64,000 nucleotides of DNA from Bacteroidota bacterium (GCA_020160935.1 JAIUPL010000001.1:248001-312000); one strand, 5' to 3'. Positions 8,152-16,804 are shown, numbered from the stretch's first letter. The notes: generated from the letters alone by a model not told the origin. Numbers and translations: made by a program.

Positions 8152-9275
8152 ACAATATCAATTTTGCTTCTCCGAATGGCTTTCCGCTGGAAGCGGATGC
8201 GACCCTGGGCTTTATGCAGTCGGCGTACACCAACGCCCTGAATGGCCTGGCCGCCTACTTTGGCAGCGGTGTGATCTTGTCGGGCTTGGTGGAGGCGGGT
8301 ATGAATGTGAGTGACGGCTGGATATACCTCAACGGCGAATTGCTGTTTTTTGAAGGTGGCGTAAAAACAGCCAACTTCATCATCGAGCAAACGGTAGTAC
8401 AGAAAGCGAACCAAAACGGATCGCTCATAGACCGGTATTTTACCAGAAAGGCAAAATTCGGAACCGGTGGCACTCAATATAACTACGCAGACCTGCAACG
8501 CCTGGAAGCGCTGCAAAACCTGCAAAATCGCCTGCTCGATCTCATTACATTCGAACCGGAAGTGATTGTTTCCGGCTGTGCCGTGTCGAGCGTGAACACG
8601 GGCGCGTCGACGCTGGCTATTGCTGCCGGTATCGCGGTGATAAATCGAAAGTTTGTGACCGTTCCGGCTTACTCTGGCGGATATCCGATTTACCTGAAGG
8701 AGGACGGCACCTGGACGAACACCGCGCCCGGGTCGAACTTCATCGCTTTCAATCCTTATACATCTCAACGCCTGGCCGACGTAACTGCACGGGCAACTTC
8801 TCCCATCGGTGACGTCCGGATGCGGGCAACGTTGTCGACCAGTTTCGACGGTACTGGGCTGGGCAAATGGGATATGAAAGGCTGGGCACTCTGTAACGGC
8901 GCCAATGGCACAATGGACTTGCGCAGCCGGTTCGTAGTGGCTTATGACGGTCGCATCAGTGATCCGGGTGGCGGCTTGTGGGACGTAGCATACAATACAC
9001 CTGGTAACACTGGCGGGGAAAAGGCACACACACTGAGTACCTCCGAAATGCCTGCACACCGACACGGCCCGGCCTCCATTGGTTCGGGTGATGCTGGCCT
9101 TGTTCTTAAATCGATTTCCGGGCAGTCTACAACGGTTTCTGGCATCGACGCTTCCGGTGCTGGCACTGAGCCCAATGTGACTGCATCGCCGGTGGCCATA
9201 CCGGAAGCGGGTGGCGGCCAGGCACACGAGAACCGCCCGCCATTCCGGGTTTTAGTATTCATCCAGCGCATTTGA
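8148..9275 (+). CDS. Tail fibre with C-terminal collar domain
   Basis: 375 residues. The C-terminal third is a phage tail collar domain: MKGWALCNGANGTMDLRSRF near residue 245, the dipping turn EMPAHRHGP at about 300, and ENRPPFRVLVFIQRI at the very end. These are the hallmark segments of this receptor-facing domain. The N-terminal 190 residues are probably the baseplate-attachment part and have a distinctive helical segment (QRLEALQNLQNRLLDLITFE). The gene begins inside the previous stop (ATGA). In related clusters such fibres bind cell-surface glycans; the target here is unknown. Confidence 0.8.
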   Translation: MNNINFASPNGFPLEADATLGFMQSAYTNALNGLAAYFGSGVILSGLVEAGMNVSDGWIYLNGELLFFEGGVKTANFIIEQTVVQKANQNGSLIDRYFTRKAKFGTGGTQYNYADLQRLEALQNLQNRLLDLITFEPEVIVSGCAVSSVNTGASTLAIAAGIAVINRKFVTVPAYSGGYPIYLKEDGTWTNTAPGSNFIAFNPYTSQRLADVTARATSPIGDVRMRATLSTSFDGTGLGKWDMKGWALCNGANGTMDLRSRFVVAYDGRISDPGGGLWDVAYNTPGNTGGEKAHTLSTSEMPAHRHGPASIGSGDAGLVLKSISGQSTTVSGIDASGAGTEPNVTASPVAIPEAGGGQAHENRPPFRVLVFIQRI

Positions 9276-9279
9276 TAAC

Positions 9280-9732
9280 ATGGCAAAGCAAGCGATCAAC
9301 ACAATCAAGGGCTGGTTCCAGACTGGCGACAAACCCACGCAAAGCCAGTTCTGGGACTGGCTGGACTCATTCGTACATAAGGACGACACGATTGAAATAA
9401 ACAACGTGAACGGGCTGGATGATGCGCTCAGTGGCTTTGCATCGCAGGAAAGCGTGCAGGCTATTACGCCAATCCTGTTGTCTGGCACGGCTTCTTCTCG
9501 TTCTGTGACTATTCCGGCCGGAACATTCCTGGACGTGATCCGGATTAAAAGCACGTCAGCAATGACGTTTTCTGTCGGGCTTAGCGCCGGCACTAAAGAG
9601 ATCGTTTCCGACGAAGCCGTGGCGGCAAATTCGGCCCACTTCGTGGATCGATTATATGATTTTGAAACAGCGACAACAATATACTTCAGCGGGTTAGCAG
9701 GTACTTACACTATCAAAATCGTGTTCAAATGA
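9280..9732 (+). CDS. Small fibre-associated protein, unknown function
   Basis: 150 residues. The N-terminus (INTIKGWFQTGDKPTQSQFW, then DWLDSFVHKDDT) resembles a motif found at the start of fibre-like proteins in Bacteroidota phages and in some secreted host proteins. The C-terminal 90 residues look like a beta-sandwich ending in GTYTIKIVFK. It sits between two fibre genes and overlaps the second by 4 nt (ATGA at 9729-9732), so it could be an adaptor or a chaperone for the large fibre. I do not recognise a characterised family. Confidence 0.5.
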   Translation: MAKQAINTIKGWFQTGDKPTQSQFWDWLDSFVHKDDTIEINNVNGLDDALSGFASQESVQAITPILLSGTASSRSVTIPAGTFLDVIRIKSTSAMTFSVGLSAGTKEIVSDEAVAANSAHFVDRLYDFETATTIYFSGLAGTYTIKIVFK

Positions 9733-12700
9733 AAGGGAAAGTTTTATTGTTGCTGGCCATTGTGCTGGCGTTTTCAGCGTCTGTTTTTGCTCAGCGTACC
9801 ACAGTGACAGACGTGCTTCAATTGCCGTCTTCCAACGGAAAAAAGGTGTCGAGTATCATGACCGACACGACGCTTACGGGCGCGACTGATGCCATGCTGG
9901 TGTCGGCGCTGGCTGTCAAAAAATACGTCGACTCTCGCTCCGGGGGTAGTATTACCCAGCCCGTAATCTACAGCGTTGGCTTGGGTTCTCCGCTTCCTAC
10001 GCAGCCTGTTCCGGCGGGATCAGCAGCAATTCAGATCATTGATGTGAACGGGAATAAGGCGCTACACCTGAGCAATGGCGTATCGTGGGTGAGCGTGGGC
10101 GAATTGCTGGGAGTGAAGAATGTGGACAGTTTAAATATAACACCAGGAGAGATTAAACTGGTGCATATTGGGCGCAATGGTGCGGCAACGGGGCAGGTTT
10201 TGAAGTGGAACGGGACGGCGTGGGTGCCATCATCCGACGCTACTGCGCCGACCGGGGCCGCTGGAGGCGACCTGGATAGCAACTACCCAAATCCGACCGT
10301 TGTGGCCATTCAGGGGCATCCTCTTTCAGATGCGGTTCCATTACCTGGCCAGACGCTTATTTGGGATGGCGGTTCTTGGAACCCGACCGCTCCACCTGGT
10401 GCGGCTCACGAATACGCTGATCCGGGTTGCCTTGCGCCTACTGTGGTTCCCGATCCTATTGTCGGGCCTTTCTTGGCATGGAATACGGATTGTCTCGAAC
10501 AGTGGCGGTGGAATGGATTGGAGTGGGTGATCGATGGCTCTCCGGCCGGAACGTTTTATACAACGAGCCAATTTGCTGGAAATGGGGAGCCTGGAACGCC
10601 GCTGGCATTGGCGCAGAATGGCGCGAGTACGGGGCAGGTGATGAAGTGGAATGGCACGGTGTGGGCGCCTGGGACGGATGCGACGGGTGGTGGAGGTGTA
10701 GTAGTCCCTGGAAAAAGAATTCCTTATGGAACTGGGCTTACACTGAGTAGCGAGGCGGCGTTCACTTATGATACCGCACAAAATCGGCTTAATGTAGATA
10801 CTCTATCAGCAATAAGGGTCACGGCTCAAATATGGGATAAAGGTTTACAGGGCGCAACTTATAATGTTGCAGCTTATGGTATTTTGCCAAATGGGGCAGA
10901 CATAACGGCAAATCTTCAAAAACTTTTAGATACAATATATGTGCATGGTGGCGGAAAAATAACCTTTAACGCAGGCACTTACCGGATAAATGGAAAAGTG
11001 AAGCCACGTGTAAATTATAATGGGCTTAACGCGCCAAATTCTCCGGATATAGTTTTCGAAGGCGCTTCTTCATTTAATTCGGGGAATTATTTATCCCCTG
11101 TTGGTGGAACCATACTTGATTGTCGATACAATGGCGACACTATCGGGGTGTTTCAATTTAGAAGCACAGGAAAAACGGAGTTTTCAAGAATTACCTTTAT
11201 AAAAGGTGCTACTGGACTTGAGGGAACCCCATTTATACACACTACATTCAGAACGCTACATATTCACGACTGTGCATTTATCGGCTTTTCAGCAACAAGT
11301 AGATGCGCTGGAATTATCCTTGGTGGAGACGTAGCATATGAAGGCGTTTCGCCTGCTGACACGTCTTTTTATAATGGATTCCAAGGTTACGGAACCGTAA
11401 TAGAAAATAATTTTTTCAACTTTATAAACACAGGTGTTAGATTTAAAACTTATGCGAATGCGGTAGTGGTTACAAATAATAATTTTTGGAATGGATGCGG
11501 AGGGCTTGCGGCCATTACAATCACTCCGGCGGCTGCAAACTGTTACGGCAACGTTATTTCTAATAATCTAATTGAAATGTCTGCGTATTCGTATGGAATA
11601 CTTCTTGGACGGGCAAATGGAAACAGCATCATACATAACAACTTTTTCGATCCTGTTCCTGGTACATCAAAGGCAAATGTTAGGGCGCTGCAACTGACAA
11701 ACAATATGGTTGTTTCGGGCGGCGTAGGTGGCACGATAGACGACCTTTACGATCCATTTCAGAGTATAAGGTATATTCCGTGGGTACCTGGAGATACTGC
11801 TATTGTCCCGAACTATGAGTTACACAAGGCAGGCAACAAAGTCTTAATGGAATCGGTGAGCGAAAGGGTTTTTTCCGGCACCGACGAGGCATATATGACG
11901 ATAAAAACGACAACGCCATACGGTCAACAATTAAAAATAGACAAATCCGGCGTTACATCAATCCTCGCGTCGTTTCTGGACTATTCCGGGAATACTAAAG
12001 AATGGACATTTCCTGTTACCTCGTCAGGAACAGGGCGTCTTACGTCAGAGGGGAACTTACGCATATTTGCTAAAACGGGGGGGGAGGTCTATATCGGAGA
12101 CGCGGCAAACCAAAATCATTTATTTTTGTCCGGAACTCTTTATGGTGGGTTGACATCGACAACTACGCCGTTTAAAGTTGGGCAATCCGATAAAATAGTT
12201 TGGGGGGATACATCCAATCCGCTTTCAGGTGACGCAGCCGGACTTACGTCGACAAGTATTAATATTTTGAGAACCATAAACGCGGCCGGAAGCGACGGGA
12301 GACACCAGGCATCCGAATTTTATGCCACCGGAACGGGGGCAAATTCGTTGCCGTCAGGAACAACCGCACAAGCGCCTTCAGGTGTTCAGGGTTTGTTGCG
12401 AATTAATAAGTCTACAAGAAAACTAACAGTTGTAAGGACTGGGACAAGTTACGACGATGTTCTTACTGCACAGGACACTATGGGGGCGTCAATTGGTCAG
12501 GTGTTGCGTTGGAATGGCACATCTTGGGTTCCTTCCAATGATTATGAGGTGGTTTCAATGGTTGTTGCTCAACCAACAAGTAATTTTACTTCCACGGGTG
12601 TTGTCCCAGATGGGGCATGGCGTGTTCCATCGACATTCAACGGCTGGACTCTTTATGGTTACACTGTATCATTGTACACGGCTGGTTCTGGGTCTGGCTC

Positions 12701-12908
12701 TATCACAATCCAAGTCAATCGTGCAACGCCTGGAGGTGGATCCTCGAGCGGATGTTCTATGACTTTTTTGGCTGGTGATGTGCAAAAAGATGTTGTTAAC
12801 TGCGGATTGACACTTTCTACAGGAGATATGTTGCGGTTGAATGTTGGAACAAATGACCTTGCTACGTCTGCTCAAGGCCTTGTTGTTACATATATTTTAA
12901 AGCCATGA
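9729..12908 (+). CDS. Large tail fibre / tailspike with signal peptide, linker repeats and beta-helix
   Basis: 1059 residues. Residues 1-21 (KVLLLLAIVLAFSASVFAQ) form a textbook signal peptide, unusual for a phage structural protein. Residues 25-340 hold low-complexity segments with GQV-KWNGT-WVP modules near 155, 300 and, at the C-terminal side, 925. From about 375 a right-handed beta-helix of the pectate-lyase/tailspike type begins (AYGILPNGADITANLQKLLD, then GGGKITFNAGTYRI) and runs to about 650 with stacked asparagine-rich turns. A C-terminal beta domain follows. The central part is clearly AT-richer than both flanks, which suggests an exchanged receptor-binding or depolymerase module. 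It is the last gene of the tail module and ends before a strong terminator. Confidence 0.7.
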   Translation: MKGKVLLLLAIVLAFSASVFAQRTTVTDVLQLPSSNGKKVSSIMTDTTLTGATDAMLVSALAVKKYVDSRSGGSITQPVIYSVGLGSPLPTQPVPAGSAAIQIIDVNGNKALHLSNGVSWVSVGELLGVKNVDSLNITPGEIKLVHIGRNGAATGQVLKWNGTAWVPSSDATAPTGAAGGDLDSNYPNPTVVAIQGHPLSDAVPLPGQTLIWDGGSWNPTAPPGAAHEYADPGCLAPTVVPDPIVGPFLAWNTDCLEQWRWNGLEWVIDGSPAGTFYTTSQFAGNGEPGTPLALAQNGASTGQVMKWNGTVWAPGTDATGGGGVVVPGKRIPYGTGLTLSSEAAFTYDTAQNRLNVDTLSAIRVTAQIWDKGLQGATYNVAAYGILPNGADITANLQKLLDTIYVHGGGKITFNAGTYRINGKVKPRVNYNGLNAPNSPDIVFEGASSFNSGNYLSPVGGTILDCRYNGDTIGVFQFRSTGKTEFSRITFIKGATGLEGTPFIHTTFRTLHIHDCAFIGFSATSRCAGIILGGDVAYEGVSPADTSFYNGFQGYGTVIENNFFNFINTGVRFKTYANAVVVTNNNFWNGCGGLAAITITPAAANCYGNVISNNLIEMSAYSYGILLGRANGNSIIHNNFFDPVPGTSKANVRALQLTNNMVVSGGVGGTIDDLYDPFQSIRYIPWVPGDTAIVPNYELHKAGNKVLMESVSERVFSGTDEAYMTIKTTTPYGQQLKIDKSGVTSILASFLDYSGNTKEWTFPVTSSGTGRLTSEGNLRIFAKTGGEVYIGDAANQNHLFLSGTLYGGLTSTTTPFKVGQSDKIVWGDTSNPLSGDAAGLTSTSINILRTINAAGSDGRHQASEFYATGTGANSLPSGTTAQAPSGVQGLLRINKSTRKLTVVRTGTSYDDVLTAQDTMGASIGQVLRWNGTSWVPSNDYEVVSMVVAQPTSNFTSTGVVPDGAWRVPSTFNGWTLYGYTVSLYTAGSGSGSITIQVNRATPGGGSSSGCSMTFLAGDVQKDVVNCGLTLSTGDMLRLNVGTNDLATSAQGLVVTYILKP

Positions 12909-12930
12909 TAAAGGCCTTTAAAAGGTGATT

Positions 12931-12975
12931 AAAAAGGGGTGTTTTCAAGATTCTTGAAAACACCCCTTTTTTTGC
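12931..12975 (+). terminator. Strong intrinsic terminator of the tail module
   Basis: A perfect 19-bp stem (12931-12949 with 12953-12971) with a 3-nt loop is followed by T residues; the outer A/T bases of the stem are themselves the U-tract. Because the stem begins with an A-run it can terminate transcription from either strand. It lies 22 bp after the fibre stop codon and closes the operon. Confidence 0.9.
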
Positions 12976-13131
12976 AAGCGTTTTTTTGCTTTTGTGAAAT
13001 GCAGCGCGTTTAAAAGTGTACTTTTGGTTTTGCGGATTATACTCCCTCTATTTTAATGTTCATTTTCTGCTTGCCTGCCTAAAAAGGGCCGCTGCCCCTG
13101 GTGCGATTTCAGCCCTCTGCATCGTTCCTTA

Positions 13132-13254
13132 AATCAGGAGTACTCTACGCATTGTGTCCTTCGTGAAACCTTGGTGCACGTTGTGGTAAAAAATTTTAAC
13201 CACCAAGTTCACAAAGGTTTCACAAAGGACACAACGCGTAGCATACACCTGATT
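13132..13254. repeat. 56-bp-arm inverted repeat, CTACGC/TTGTGTCC family
   Basis: Arms 13132-13187 and 13199-13254 are complementary over 56 bp with about ten mismatches and an 11-nt loop. The right arm, read on the minus strand, contains CTACGCGTTGTGTCC and AAACCTTTGTG. The same word family makes up the palindrome at 59443-59555 (3 differences in a 32-base stretch). It lies between the plus-strand fibre operon and the minus-strand RNA genes, so it is effectively a convergent intergenic hairpin. The flanking bases 12976-13131 show nothing recognisable. Confidence 0.85.
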
Positions 13255-13293
13255 CTGTAAGATATTCCCAGACACGGTTTCAAACATACGGGC

Positions 13294-13420
13294 AAAAAAA
13301 AACCCGGCGCTCGTTTGCGCCGGGTCGGTTTCCCGTATATAATCTCATGAAAAGTTTCAGAATCTGTGTGTCAACAATTACCGCTTTCTCGAATATCACC
13401 GCCGTTTTCTTTTATTGACA
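13294..13420 (-). ncRNA. Candidate small RNA, copy A
   Basis: A self-contained minus-strand transcription unit. A Bacteroidota -7 box (CACTTTTG, 13424-13431) and -33 TTTG (13451-13454) are 19 bp apart and predict a start near 13420. A terminator with an 8-bp GC stem (13303-13310 / 13317-13324), extended by one A-T pair, and nine U residues ends it near 13294. The 5' end (TGTCAATAA) can pair with TTGTTGACA about 40 nt downstream, with one G-U pair. The block between that helix and the terminator (GATTCTGAAACTTTTCATGA and beyond) is nearly identical to copy B. No open frame of note lies in the transcript. It may belong to a known Bacteroidota RNA family such as Flavo-1; I could not check. Confidence 0.7.
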
Positions 13421-13423
13421 GTA

Positions 13424-13454
13424 CAAAAGTGCAAACATTTCTACCATATGCAAA
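13424..13454 (-). promoter_or_regulatory. Promoter of small RNA copy A
   Basis: On the minus strand, TTTG (13451-13454), 19 bp, then CACTTTTG (13424-13431). It matches the Bacteroidota TTTG / TAnnTTTG consensus except for the first base of the -7 box, and is conserved in position and sequence in copy B although the spacer has diverged. Confidence 0.7.
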
Positions 13455-13702
13455 GAACACAAAACTGAATTTGTTGATTTGTTAGTCCCTGTATATAGCC
13501 CAATCAAATAGCATGTTTTTTTAAAATATGATCAAAAACACCCGTATTTGCGTAAATTCAAGCCTTATACATATACGCAGACCTATCCATTTGTTGATTT
13601 TTTTAATATAAAAAATCTTTTATTTTTTTCATATTTTTTTTCAAAAGTTGAATTTCCGCTGATTATGGAGGACAAATCGAACCTCCACGCTCAAAAAAGG
13701 GC

Positions 13703-13829
13703 AAAAAAAAACCCGGCGCTCGTTTGCGCCGGGTCGGTTTCCCGTATATAATCTCATGAAAAGTTTCGGAATCTGTGTATCAAAGTTTTCCGCTTTCTCT
13801 TGCTGCACCGCCGTTTGCTTTCTTTGATG
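13703..13829 (-). ncRNA. Candidate small RNA, copy B
   Basis: The same architecture as copy A, exactly 409 bp further right: -7 box CACTTTTG at 13833-13840, -33 TTTG at 13860-13863, 19-bp spacing, and the identical terminator stem (13712-13719 / 13726-13733) with its U-tract. The 5' helix is ATCAAAG with CTTTGAT, different in sequence from copy A's helix yet paired at the same place, so substitutions are compensatory. The segment from CACAGATTC to the terminator is conserved with a single change, while the 5' half varies. This pattern is what a duplicated structured RNA would show. Confidence 0.7.
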
Positions 13830-13832
13830 ATA

Positions 13833-13863
13833 CAAAAGTGCAGCACATGATTCCACTGCCAAA
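13833..13863 (-). promoter_or_regulatory. Promoter of small RNA copy B
   Basis: On the minus strand, TTTG (13860-13863), a 19-bp spacer and CACTTTTG (13833-13840), identical in layout to the copy A promoter. The 19-bp spacer sequences of the two copies differ almost throughout, so conservation is confined to the boxes. Confidence 0.7.
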
Positions 13864-14183
13864 GAACAAAAAAAGAAATTTGTTGAGAGATATGAATCAA
13901 GAAAAATTTAAAATTTGATTCAAAAACACGACAAAAACAGGGCATTTGCAGGCAAAATAGACCGCTTATGTGTGTCAACCGGTTCAATTTGTTGATTTTT
14001 TTATTTGTTTTTTATTCAAATTTTTCATCATTTATCTGAAAAAAAATTTTGTACCAGCCTTTTTTCCAAAAAATGCACTGCCGCGCCACAGGGAATATTC
14101 AACCTACTTACAGGGCATACAGCATTTTAAAAGAGCAGGATACCCGGATTCGTGTATTTTTCCGCCAAACAAATTTGAATTCA

Positions 14184-16739
14184 ATGAAATTGCATTTGCT
14201 GCTTGGCTTTCTCTTTTATGCCGCTTTGTCCAGTGCGCAGGAAAAAATCAACCTTGCCTACTACCTTCCTGATATTTCCTACAATCCGGCAGTACCCACT
14301 CCCGCACAGTATCTGGGGTATGAAATAGGAGAGTGGCACCTGAGCCACGATTTGTTGGTCGGCTACATGCGTGAACTGGCACGTACAAGCAACCGCATTC
14401 AATTCAAAGAATATGGCCGATCCCACGAAAACCGCCCAATGATATGCCTCACCATCACCAGCCCTGAAAACCTGAGTCGTCTGGACGATATTCGAATGAC
14501 GCGACAAAAACTTGCAGCCCCTGCGCAAAGCGCCCGGCTGGATGTGAAAAACCTGCCCGCTGTCAACTACATGGGCTATTCCATCCATGGCAACGAAGCC
14601 AGCGGTTGCAATGCAGCCATGATGGTAGCCTACTATCTGGCTGCCGGCCAATCGGTTGAGATACAGGAACTGCTCCAAAATACTGTCATCTTATTCGACC
14701 CTTGTTTTAATCCGGATGGGATGCAACGCTTTTCCTCCTGGGTCAATAGTCGACGCAGCCGACGTTATGTACCAGACCCTGCTGGCGATGAATTCAACGA
14801 ACCCTGGCCGCGTGGTCGTTACAACCACTACTGGTTCGATCTCAACCGCGACTGGCTGGTAACGCAGCAACCGGAATCACAGGGGCGCGTAGGCATTTTT
14901 CAGGACTGGCACCCCAACGTACTGACGGATCACCATGAAATGGGCTCTGGTTCTACTTTCTTTTTCCAGCCAGGTGTTCCATCGCGTGTCAATCCGATTA
15001 CGCCTGCCAAAAACCAGGAATTAACGGCCAAAATCGCTGAATATCATGCGCGGCTGCTGTCCGGCAAAAACATCCTTTTTTACACCAAGGAAAATTTTGA
15101 CGACTTCTACTATGGCAAGGGCTCTACCTACCCCGACGCCAATGGCAGCATTGGTATTCTGTTCGAACAGGCCAGCAGCCGGGGTAGTGCCCAGCAAACC
15201 GATAATGGCCTGCTCACATTCCCTTATTCCATTCGCAACCAGGTACTCGCTTCCCTTTCCACTTTACAGGCAGTAAAAGCCATGCGGGTAGAACTCAATG
15301 AATACCAACGCGATTTTTTTAGATCGGCGGTCGAGGAGGCAGAAAAAGAATCCATCCAAGGATATGTGTTCAGCGATGCCAGTCGTGATTTTCCTGCGCG
15401 CGCGTTTTTAAATCTGCTGATGCGCCATCGGATCGAGGTGTACAATACCCGGCAGGATTTGCAGATAGATGGCGTCACTTATCCGGCAGGAAATGCATTC
15501 TGGGTGCCGCTCCAGCAACCCAATTATCGCCTCATAAAAGGCATTTTTACGCGCCAGACTTCTTTTGCAGACAGCATTTTTTACGATATTTCTGCCTGGA
15601 CGCTGCCCGACGCTTTCGGTTTGCAGTGGGCTGGTGTGCCCTCGGCCAGTCTGCCCAAATCGTGGAAACCATCAGACGATATTTCACTGACCTCGCGATA
15701 TGGGTTGTCCACGGTGCGCGAGCCTGCCTATGCCTACGTGATCGATGCCGCAGGTTACGAGCAGCCCCAGTTGCTGTATCAACTGCTGGATGAAGGGTTG
15801 CGCGTGCGCGTGGCTACCCGACCATTTTCTGCGGATGGGCGTACCTACAAGGCTGGTAGCCTCGTGATTGCGGCTGATCGACAGCCCCTGTCCCCGGCCG
15901 ATTTGCTTCAAAGAATGAATCAAATGCAGCATATTTTACCCGTTTCCTCCATTTCCAATGGAATGACTTCTGAAGGGCCGGACCTTGGCAGCGATCAATT
16001 TGCTGTGGTGCGGCTCCCGAAAATTCTCCTGCTCACAGGCAAGGGCGTCACACCGGAATCTGCCGGTGAGTTGTGGCACTTGCTCGATACACGCTACAAC
16101 ATCCCGGTTACTTCGGTGGAGACCACCCGATTCGACGACCTGAACCTGTCGAAATACAATGTGCTTTTGATGGCGGATGGCACCTACAACAATATTACGC
16201 CCGATAAAATACGTCAATTTGTGCAAAACGGAGGCACGGTGGTGGCTACCGGAGGCGCACTGAAATGGCTTTCCAAACAAAATCTGCTGGCCCTCGAAAT
16301 GCGCAATGCTTCGAATGAAAAAAATACGCGCCGCCCTTACGACGCGGTGGAAGATGACATGGGCGCGCGTCGTTTGCCCGGTTGCATTTTTGAAGCGACG
16401 CTCGACCTGACGCATCCGGTTTGCTATGGATACGAGCGCACAACGCTGCCTGTATTTTACAGCGACGCCATTTTTGCAGATGCCCCTTCCAACCCGTATG
16501 CGGCTCCGGTGGTGCTCGGTAGCAGCCCCTTGATAGCCGGATATGTCAATTCACGCTTTCAGCCATTGATTAAAAATGCTGCGGTAGTAGTAACAGGCGG
16601 CATCGGCGCCGGGCGTCTGATCGGCTTTGCCAATGCCCCTAATTTCCGCTCGTTCTGGTTCGGCACCAATCGTATGCTGGCAAATGCTGTCTTTTTTGGC
16701 AACCTCATCCATGGCGACACAGTGGTGCGCGGAAAATAG
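14184..16739 (+). CDS. Secreted M14-family zinc carboxypeptidase
   Basis: 851 residues from ATG 14184, chosen because it gives a clean signal peptide (MKLHLLLGFLFYAALSSAQ); the frame is open further upstream but encodes no plausible protein there. Zinc ligands are visible: H and E of HGNEASG near residues 135-138 and a His in DHHEMG near 250. The catalytic Glu is in SIGILFEQ near 328, so the enzyme looks active. The C-terminal third (about 630-740, VLLMADGTYNN and NGGTVVATGG) resembles a class I amidotransferase-like fold often attached to these large Bacteroidota peptidases. It probably acts in the periplasm or outside, removing C-terminal residues from peptides. It is a single gene, not part of the tail module. 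Confidence 0.85.
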   Translation: MKLHLLLGFLFYAALSSAQEKINLAYYLPDISYNPAVPTPAQYLGYEIGEWHLSHDLLVGYMRELARTSNRIQFKEYGRSHENRPMICLTITSPENLSRLDDIRMTRQKLAAPAQSARLDVKNLPAVNYMGYSIHGNEASGCNAAMMVAYYLAAGQSVEIQELLQNTVILFDPCFNPDGMQRFSSWVNSRRSRRYVPDPAGDEFNEPWPRGRYNHYWFDLNRDWLVTQQPESQGRVGIFQDWHPNVLTDHHEMGSGSTFFFQPGVPSRVNPITPAKNQELTAKIAEYHARLLSGKNILFYTKENFDDFYYGKGSTYPDANGSIGILFEQASSRGSAQQTDNGLLTFPYSIRNQVLASLSTLQAVKAMRVELNEYQRDFFRSAVEEAEKESIQGYVFSDASRDFPARAFLNLLMRHRIEVYNTRQDLQIDGVTYPAGNAFWVPLQQPNYRLIKGIFTRQTSFADSIFYDISAWTLPDAFGLQWAGVPSASLPKSWKPSDDISLTSRYGLSTVREPAYAYVIDAAGYEQPQLLYQLLDEGLRVRVATRPFSADGRTYKAGSLVIAADRQPLSPADLLQRMNQMQHILPVSSISNGMTSEGPDLGSDQFAVVRLPKILLLTGKGVTPESAGELWHLLDTRYNIPVTSVETTRFDDLNLSKYNVLLMADGTYNNITPDKIRQFVQNGGTVVATGGALKWLSKQNLLALEMRNASNEKNTRRPYDAVEDDMGARRLPGCIFEATLDLTHPVCYGYERTTLPVFYSDAIFADAPSNPYAAPVVLGSSPLIAGYVNSRFQPLIKNAAVVVTGGIGAGRLIGFANAPNFRSFWFGTNRMLANAVFFGNLIHGDTVVRGK

Positions 16740-16804
16740 TTGTGCACACTTTTTGTCAGAATTTTCAAATACTTTTGAAAACAAAATAGCGGATTTCGCT
16801 ATTT

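Larger units (their letters stand above)
13290..14050. repeat. Two tandem diverged copies of a 409-bp unit
   Basis: Unit 1 starts at 13290 and unit 2 at 13699, with no net insertion or deletion between terminator and promoter. Each contains the small RNA gene, its promoter, and about 160 bp of AT-rich upstream DNA. The motif ATTTGTTGA occurs twice per unit (near 13470, 13591, 13879 and 13988). The upstream parts keep TTAAAATnTGATnCAAAAACAC. The end of unit 2 merges into the leader of the peptidase gene at about 14050. No direct terminal repeats or integrase suggest a mobile element. Confidence 0.75.

Noticed and set aside
1-12975. Type VI secretion system
   Set aside because: There are no TssB/TssC pair, TssJLM membrane proteins or ClpV; tape measure, frameshifting chaperone and collar fibre are phage-tail features.
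13548-13751. 67-residue plus-strand frame across the small RNA units
   Set aside because: AT-rich random frame containing the terminator of copy B in antisense; no start context or plausible protein.
13290-13890. The two 409-bp copies as attL/attR of a small integrated element
   Set aside because: The copies are adjacent, differ by many substitutions, enclose no gene and carry their own promoters and terminators. A duplicated RNA gene explains them better.
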